From: CAMAUF01 sp046152925
GTDB lineage: Bacteria > Chloroflexota > Dehalococcoidia > Tepidiformales > Tepidiformaceae
Assembly: GCA_046152925.1 (NCBI GenBank)
Contig: JBJXFX010000091.1
Span: 1 to 34,942, forward strand
Length of the DNA: 34,942 bases
Direction: 5' to 3'
Shown here: positions 32,079 to 34,942 of the stretch, one piece after another
How positions within the stretch are numbered: position 1 is the stretch's first letter
Layout of the letters: every line of letters begins with the position of its first letter
The notes under the pieces: model-generated
Databases searched by the model: none
What the model was told of the DNA's origin: nothing
What the model saw: the letters and a program-made list of their open reading frames with translations, nothing else
Translations under genes and position numbers: made by a program

Positions 32079-33275
32079 ATGGCGGGACCACTCGAAGGGA
32101 TCAAGGTTGTCGAGGTCGGGGTCTGGGTTGCTGGCCCATCCTGCGGCGGGATCCTGGCCGATTGGGGCGCGGAGGTCATCAAGATCGAGCCGCCGGAGGG
32201 CGATCCGTTTCGCGGCCTGTTCGCGAGCCTCGGCGCCGGGATGAACCCGCCGTTCGAGCTCGACAATCGCGGCAAGCGGAGCATGGCCCTGAACTTGGAG
32301 ACCGCCGAGGGCCTTGCCATCGCCCAGCGGCTGGTCGATGAGGCCGACGTCTTCGTTTCGAACATGCGGCCGCGCGCGTTACAGAAGTTCGGCCTTGACT
32401 ACGAGGCGGCCGCTTCACGGAACCCGCGCCTCGTGTACGCGCAGGTGAGCGGCTATGGGCCCGAAAGCGATGACGCCAATCGGGCCGCCTACGACGTCGG
32501 CGCATTCTGGAGCCGGGCGGGCGTCGCGATGTCGCTCGTCCCAGGGCACGCCGGCCCGCCGCCCCAGCAGCGAGGCGGGATGGGCGACCACATGACCGGC
32601 GCGAACGCCGCTGGGGCGATCTCGGCGGCGCTCTTCAACCGCGAGCGCACCGGCAAAGGCCAGCGTGTGGCCGTCTCGCTGCTTCGGATTGGCGCCTACA
32701 TGATGGGTTGGGACCTAAACACGTACCTGCGGATGGGCGCACTTGGCGCTCCTTACGACCGCTTCCACGCTCCGAACCCGTTGATCAACAGCTTCCAGGA
32801 CAAGGACGGGCGTTGGTTCTGGCTGCTGCTCCTCCAGGGCGACCGCCACTGGCCGGACCTCGTGGCTGCCCTCGGGCTGGGCCACCTCCAGGCCGACCCG
32901 AGGTTCGCCAACATCGCGGCGCGTCTTCAGAACCAGGTCGAAGTCGTGGAGACGCTCGACGCGGTGTTGCGGACGAGGTCGCTGAGCGAGTGGGGGCCGA
33001 TTTTCGACGCGCACAACGTTTGGTTTGCGCCGGTACAGACGTTGCCGGAGCTGGCGGCGGACCCGGTGGCCGAGCAGGCGGGTTGCTTCGTGGATGTGCC
33101 GGCTGAAGGCGGTCCCCGTCGCCAGGTGGCGACGCCGGCGACGTTCTACGGGACGCCTGTCGAGCCGCGCGGGTGGGCGCCGGAACTGGGCCAAGATACG
33201 GAGCTGATCTTGATGGAGATGGGCTACGACTGGGATGGGATCGCGGCGTTGAAAGAGAAGGGGGCGATCTTGTAG
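32079..33275 (+). CDS. Class III CoA-transferase (CaiB/BaiF/formyl-CoA transferase family)
   Basis: 398 residues; ATG 32079 has GGAGG 7 nt upstream. The N-terminal GIKVVEVGVWVAGPSCGGILADWGAEVIKIEPPEGDPFR and LDNRGKRSMALNL are family hallmarks. The catalytic Asp is D170 in GGMGDHMTGA. It would move CoA between carboxylic acids through a mixed-anhydride/thioester mechanism. The substrate is unknown. A -10 box TAGAAT at 32036-32041 gives a conventional leader of about 30 nt, unlike the leaderless genes before it. It converges on tRNA-Phe. Confidence 0.92.
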   Translation: MAGPLEGIKVVEVGVWVAGPSCGGILADWGAEVIKIEPPEGDPFRGLFASLGAGMNPPFELDNRGKRSMALNLETAEGLAIAQRLVDEADVFVSNMRPRALQKFGLDYEAAASRNPRLVYAQVSGYGPESDDANRAAYDVGAFWSRAGVAMSLVPGHAGPPPQQRGGMGDHMTGANAAGAISAALFNRERTGKGQRVAVSLLRIGAYMMGWDLNTYLRMGALGAPYDRFHAPNPLINSFQDKDGRWFWLLLLQGDRHWPDLVAALGLGHLQADPRFANIAARLQNQVEVVETLDAVLRTRSLSEWGPIFDAHNVWFAPVQTLPELAADPVAEQAGCFVDVPAEGGPRRQVATPATFYGTPVEPRGWAPELGQDTELILMEMGYDWDGIAALKEKGAIL

Positions 33276-33287
33276 CAGGAAACAATG

Positions 33288-33363
33288 TGGTGCCGAGACC
33301 CAGACTTGAACTGGGGACACCGCGATTTTCAGTCGCGTGCTCTACCAACTGAGCTATCTCGGC
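33288..33363 (-). tRNA. tRNA-Phe (GAA)
   Basis: 76 nt including an encoded CCA. The acceptor stem GCCGAGA pairs perfectly with TCTCGGC, discriminator A. The anticodon stem is CGCGA/TCGCG with loop CTGAAAA, so the anticodon is GAA. The T-arm CCCAG-TTCAAGT-CTGGG and D-arm GCTC...GAGC are intact. A -10-like TACGCT lies upstream at 33382-33377. Confidence 0.97.
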
Positions 33364-33422
33364 AACCGGAAACAAGAGCGTAGCACAGCCCCTCGGGCAT
33401 GAGCCACTGGCGGGAAGGCCGG

Positions 33423-34676
33423 CTAGCTCGCCCCCAGGCCCTCGCGCGGCGCCCCCACCAGGATGGACATGTTCCCGTCGGGATGGCGGTTCTCGAACAT
33501 GAGCTGGTGGCATTCGCCGGTCCCGTCGAACGGGAAGACGCGCGAGAGGCAGGGGTCGATCTGCCCGGCTAGCACCAGGTCGTTGAACCGGCGCGAGTCC
33601 TCGTCGTTGGCGAAGTGTGACCCTTGGAGCCGCTTTTGCCGCATCCACAGATAACGAAGGTCGACGTCGGCGTTGTAGCCCGTGGTCCCGGCGCAAATGA
33701 CGACCATGCCGCCGCTGTCACAGACGAAGACGGAGGTCGGGATCGTGTCCTCGCCCGGGTGCTCGAAGATGATCCGCGGGTTCTTGCGTTCGCCGAGCAC
33801 GTCCCAAATCGCCTTCCCGAAGTCGCGCGCCCCGGCCGTGAACGGCTTCATCGCCTCGGTGTCGTCGCAGTCGGGCAGGCGGCCCCAGTGGTCGAATACC
33901 TTCCGGTTGATGCAACCGACCGCGCCGAGCTGGCGGCAGAACTGGTACTTGCGCTCGTCGGAGACGACGGCGATGGGTTTGGCGCCCGCGAGCTTCGCGA
34001 TCTGGATCGCCATCGAGCCGAGGCCGCCGGCGCCGCCCCAAATCAACACGGCGTCGCCGGGGCGGACGTTGTGCGGCGCCCAGTTGTGCAGCATCCGGTA
34101 GGCGGTCGCGCCGACGAGCATGTAGGCCGCGGCCGCTTCCCAGGTGAGGTGTTTCGGCTTCGGCAGGCACTGGTGGGATTGGACCTTGGTGTACTGCGCG
34201 AACGAACCCCAGTTCGTCTCGTAACCCCAGATCCGGAAGGTCGGCGTGAACATTGGGTCTTCGCCGGCGAGCACTTCGGGGTCCTTCACGTCCCACTGGC
34301 CGCAGTGGACGACGACCTCGTCGCCAACCTTGACGTTGGTCACCTGGTCGCCGACGGCCCAGACGATACCGGAGGCGTCGGAGCCGCCGATATGGAAGTC
34401 CTCTGGCTCGCCGGCCTTGTTGCGGGCGGCGATCACATCGAGTGGGCGGCCGAGGGCGGCCCAGACATTGTTGTAGTTGACGCCCGCGGCCATGACGTAG
34501 ACGAGGCATTCGGTGGGGCCGATGGCGGGCGTGGGGATGACCTCCGACTGGAACGCGGTGACCGGCTCGCCGAAGCGCGACTTGCGGATGACCTGTGCGT
34601 GCATCTTGGGCGGGACGACGCCAAGGGGCGGCATCTCGCCGACGGCGTACACCTCTTCGAGGGTTTGGACGGTCAT
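33423..34676 (-). CDS. ccr: Crotonyl-CoA carboxylase/reductase
   Basis: 417 residues from ATG 34676, with GGAGG about 10 nt upstream. It is an MDR-fold enzyme without zinc, with features of the Ccr branch: AAGVNYNNVWAALG, the DxSG segment GGSDASGIVWAVGD, RIWGYETNWGSFAQ, NADPH motif WGGAGGLGSMA and KRLQGSHFAN. By analogy with Kitasatospora Ccr, N69 and H353 are candidates for the CO2-holding Asn and His. Ccr makes ethylmalonyl-CoA from crotonyl-CoA, CO2 and NADPH, the key step of the ethylmalonyl-CoA pathway; relatives reduce acryloyl-CoA. No other gene of that pathway is in the window. Confidence 0.92.
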   Translation of the reverse strand: MTVQTLEEVYAVGEMPPLGVVPPKMHAQVIRKSRFGEPVTAFQSEVIPTPAIGPTECLVYVMAAGVNYNNVWAALGRPLDVIAARNKAGEPEDFHIGGSDASGIVWAVGDQVTNVKVGDEVVVHCGQWDVKDPEVLAGEDPMFTPTFRIWGYETNWGSFAQYTKVQSHQCLPKPKHLTWEAAAAYMLVGATAYRMLHNWAPHNVRPGDAVLIWGGAGGLGSMAIQIAKLAGAKPIAVVSDERKYQFCRQLGAVGCINRKVFDHWGRLPDCDDTEAMKPFTAGARDFGKAIWDVLGERKNPRIIFEHPGEDTIPTSVFVCDSGGMVVICAGTTGYNADVDLRYLWMRQKRLQGSHFANDEDSRRFNDLVLAGQIDPCLSRVFPFDGTGECHQLMFENRHPDGNMSILVGAPREGLGAS

Positions 34677-34719
34677 GGGTGGTGGCCCTCCGCTATCAGT
34701 CGTGTGGATACGTCCGCCT

Positions 34720-34748
34720 AGCGTAGGGGACTGGTATTCGAAGCTCAA
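34720..34748 (-). promoter_or_regulatory. Promoter of ccr
   Basis: TTGAGC (34748-34743), exactly 17 nt, TACGCT (34725-34720). Transcription would start near 34713, giving a leader of about 37 nt with the GGAGG site. The surrounding intergenic DNA is noticeably AT-richer than the genes. Confidence 0.55.
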
Positions 34749-34777
34749 GGAAGATGATGACGAGCTATTGACTCAGG

Positions 34778-34942
34778 CTATGGAATTGCAACGCTTAGGC
34801 GGGTCGCGGCGCTCCGATAACACGCGTCGACGATGTCGTGCGCGCGGAGGGCGGTGGCGAAGTCCGGGTGGGCCGGCGAACCAGACGCCACCGCGCGGAG
34901 GAAGGCGAGGTCTTCGAAGACGCCCCGCTGCGCGAGGCTCGC
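34778..34942 (-). CDS. Gfo/Idh/MocA-family oxidoreductase, C-terminal fragment
   Basis: The frame is open from the window edge to TAG 34780-34778, 54 residues. The sequence FEDLAFLRAVASGSPAHPDFATALRAHDIVDACYRSAAT resembles the C-terminus of Gfo/Idh/MocA sugar or inositol dehydrogenases, where a helix with AY(R)SAATG closes the second domain. The start lies outside the window. It runs in the same direction as ccr but ccr has its own promoter. Confidence 0.7.
   Translation of the reverse strand, partial: ASLAQRGVFEDLAFLRAVASGSPAHPDFATALRAHDIVDACYRSAATRLSVAIP

Noticed and set aside
1..34942. Insertion sequences, prophage, CRISPR arrays or defence islands
   Set aside because: I saw no transposase, integrase, phage structural gene or cas gene. 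The Uma2 gene alone is not evidence for a mobile element.

Overview
The window is high-GC DNA, densely packed with genes on both strands. It carries ordinary bacterial housekeeping genes (rplK, rplA, proS, dtd, clpS, tRNA-Phe) among fatty-acyl-CoA enzymes, lipoproteins with Thr/Ala/Pro-rich linkers, beta-propeller proteins, CSLREA and RTX surface proteins, and a crotonyl-CoA carboxylase/reductase. My best guess is an aerobic or facultative Chloroflexota bacterium (Dehalococcoidia-like). This is inferred from gene content and style, and no rRNA is present to prove it.

Layout. 1-3.3 kb: a secreted RTX-repeat protein (-) and an enoyl-CoA isomerase (+). 3.3-4.5 kb: a detached rplK-rplA pair (-). 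4.6-8.1 kb: an SDR oxidoreductase, a Vgb-like lipoprotein and a class III aminotransferase. 8.1-10.3 kb: a DUF454 membrane protein, a nucleotide-sugar dehydrogenase and a hotdog thioesterase (+). 10.3-13.3 kb: a five-gene minus-strand operon (DUF402, small membrane protein, EamA transporter, HhH DNA glycosylase, lipoprotein). 13.4-16.9 kb: enoyl-CoA hydratase, an HExxH lipoprotein, two small proteins and an acetyltransferase (+). 16.9-19.1 kb: clpS at the end of an overlapping operon of unknown genes, and an NHL propeller (-). 19.1-23.3 kb: a CIRCE element in front of fmdB-like and dtd genes, then a methyltransferase, proS and a frameshifted Uma2 gene (+). 23.4-26.6 kb: a small protein, a GNAT and a repeat-bearing SPFH protein (-). 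26.7-33.3 kb: a small barrel-like protein, a flavin-dependent halogenase-like enzyme, a CSLREA beta-helix protein, an Eis-like acetyltransferase and a class III CoA-transferase (+). 33.3 kb to the end: tRNA-Phe, ccr and the tail of a Gfo/Idh/MocA oxidoreductase (-).

How the genes fit together. Several enzymes handle acyl-CoA: the isomerase, the hydratase, the PaaI-like thioesterase, the CoA-transferase and Ccr. They suggest fatty-acid or C4-acid metabolism but do not form one operon. The most unusual items are a membrane-anchored SPFH protein with vault-like tandem repeats, a perfect CIRCE operator placed on an fmdB-like gene beside further GAGTGC palindromes, a recurring leaderless-promoter pattern (a -10 box 6-7 nt before ATG at eight genes), and two frameshifts that each look like the loss of one G from a GGG run. 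The unknown-unknown-clpS operon is the best candidate for an undescribed functional module.
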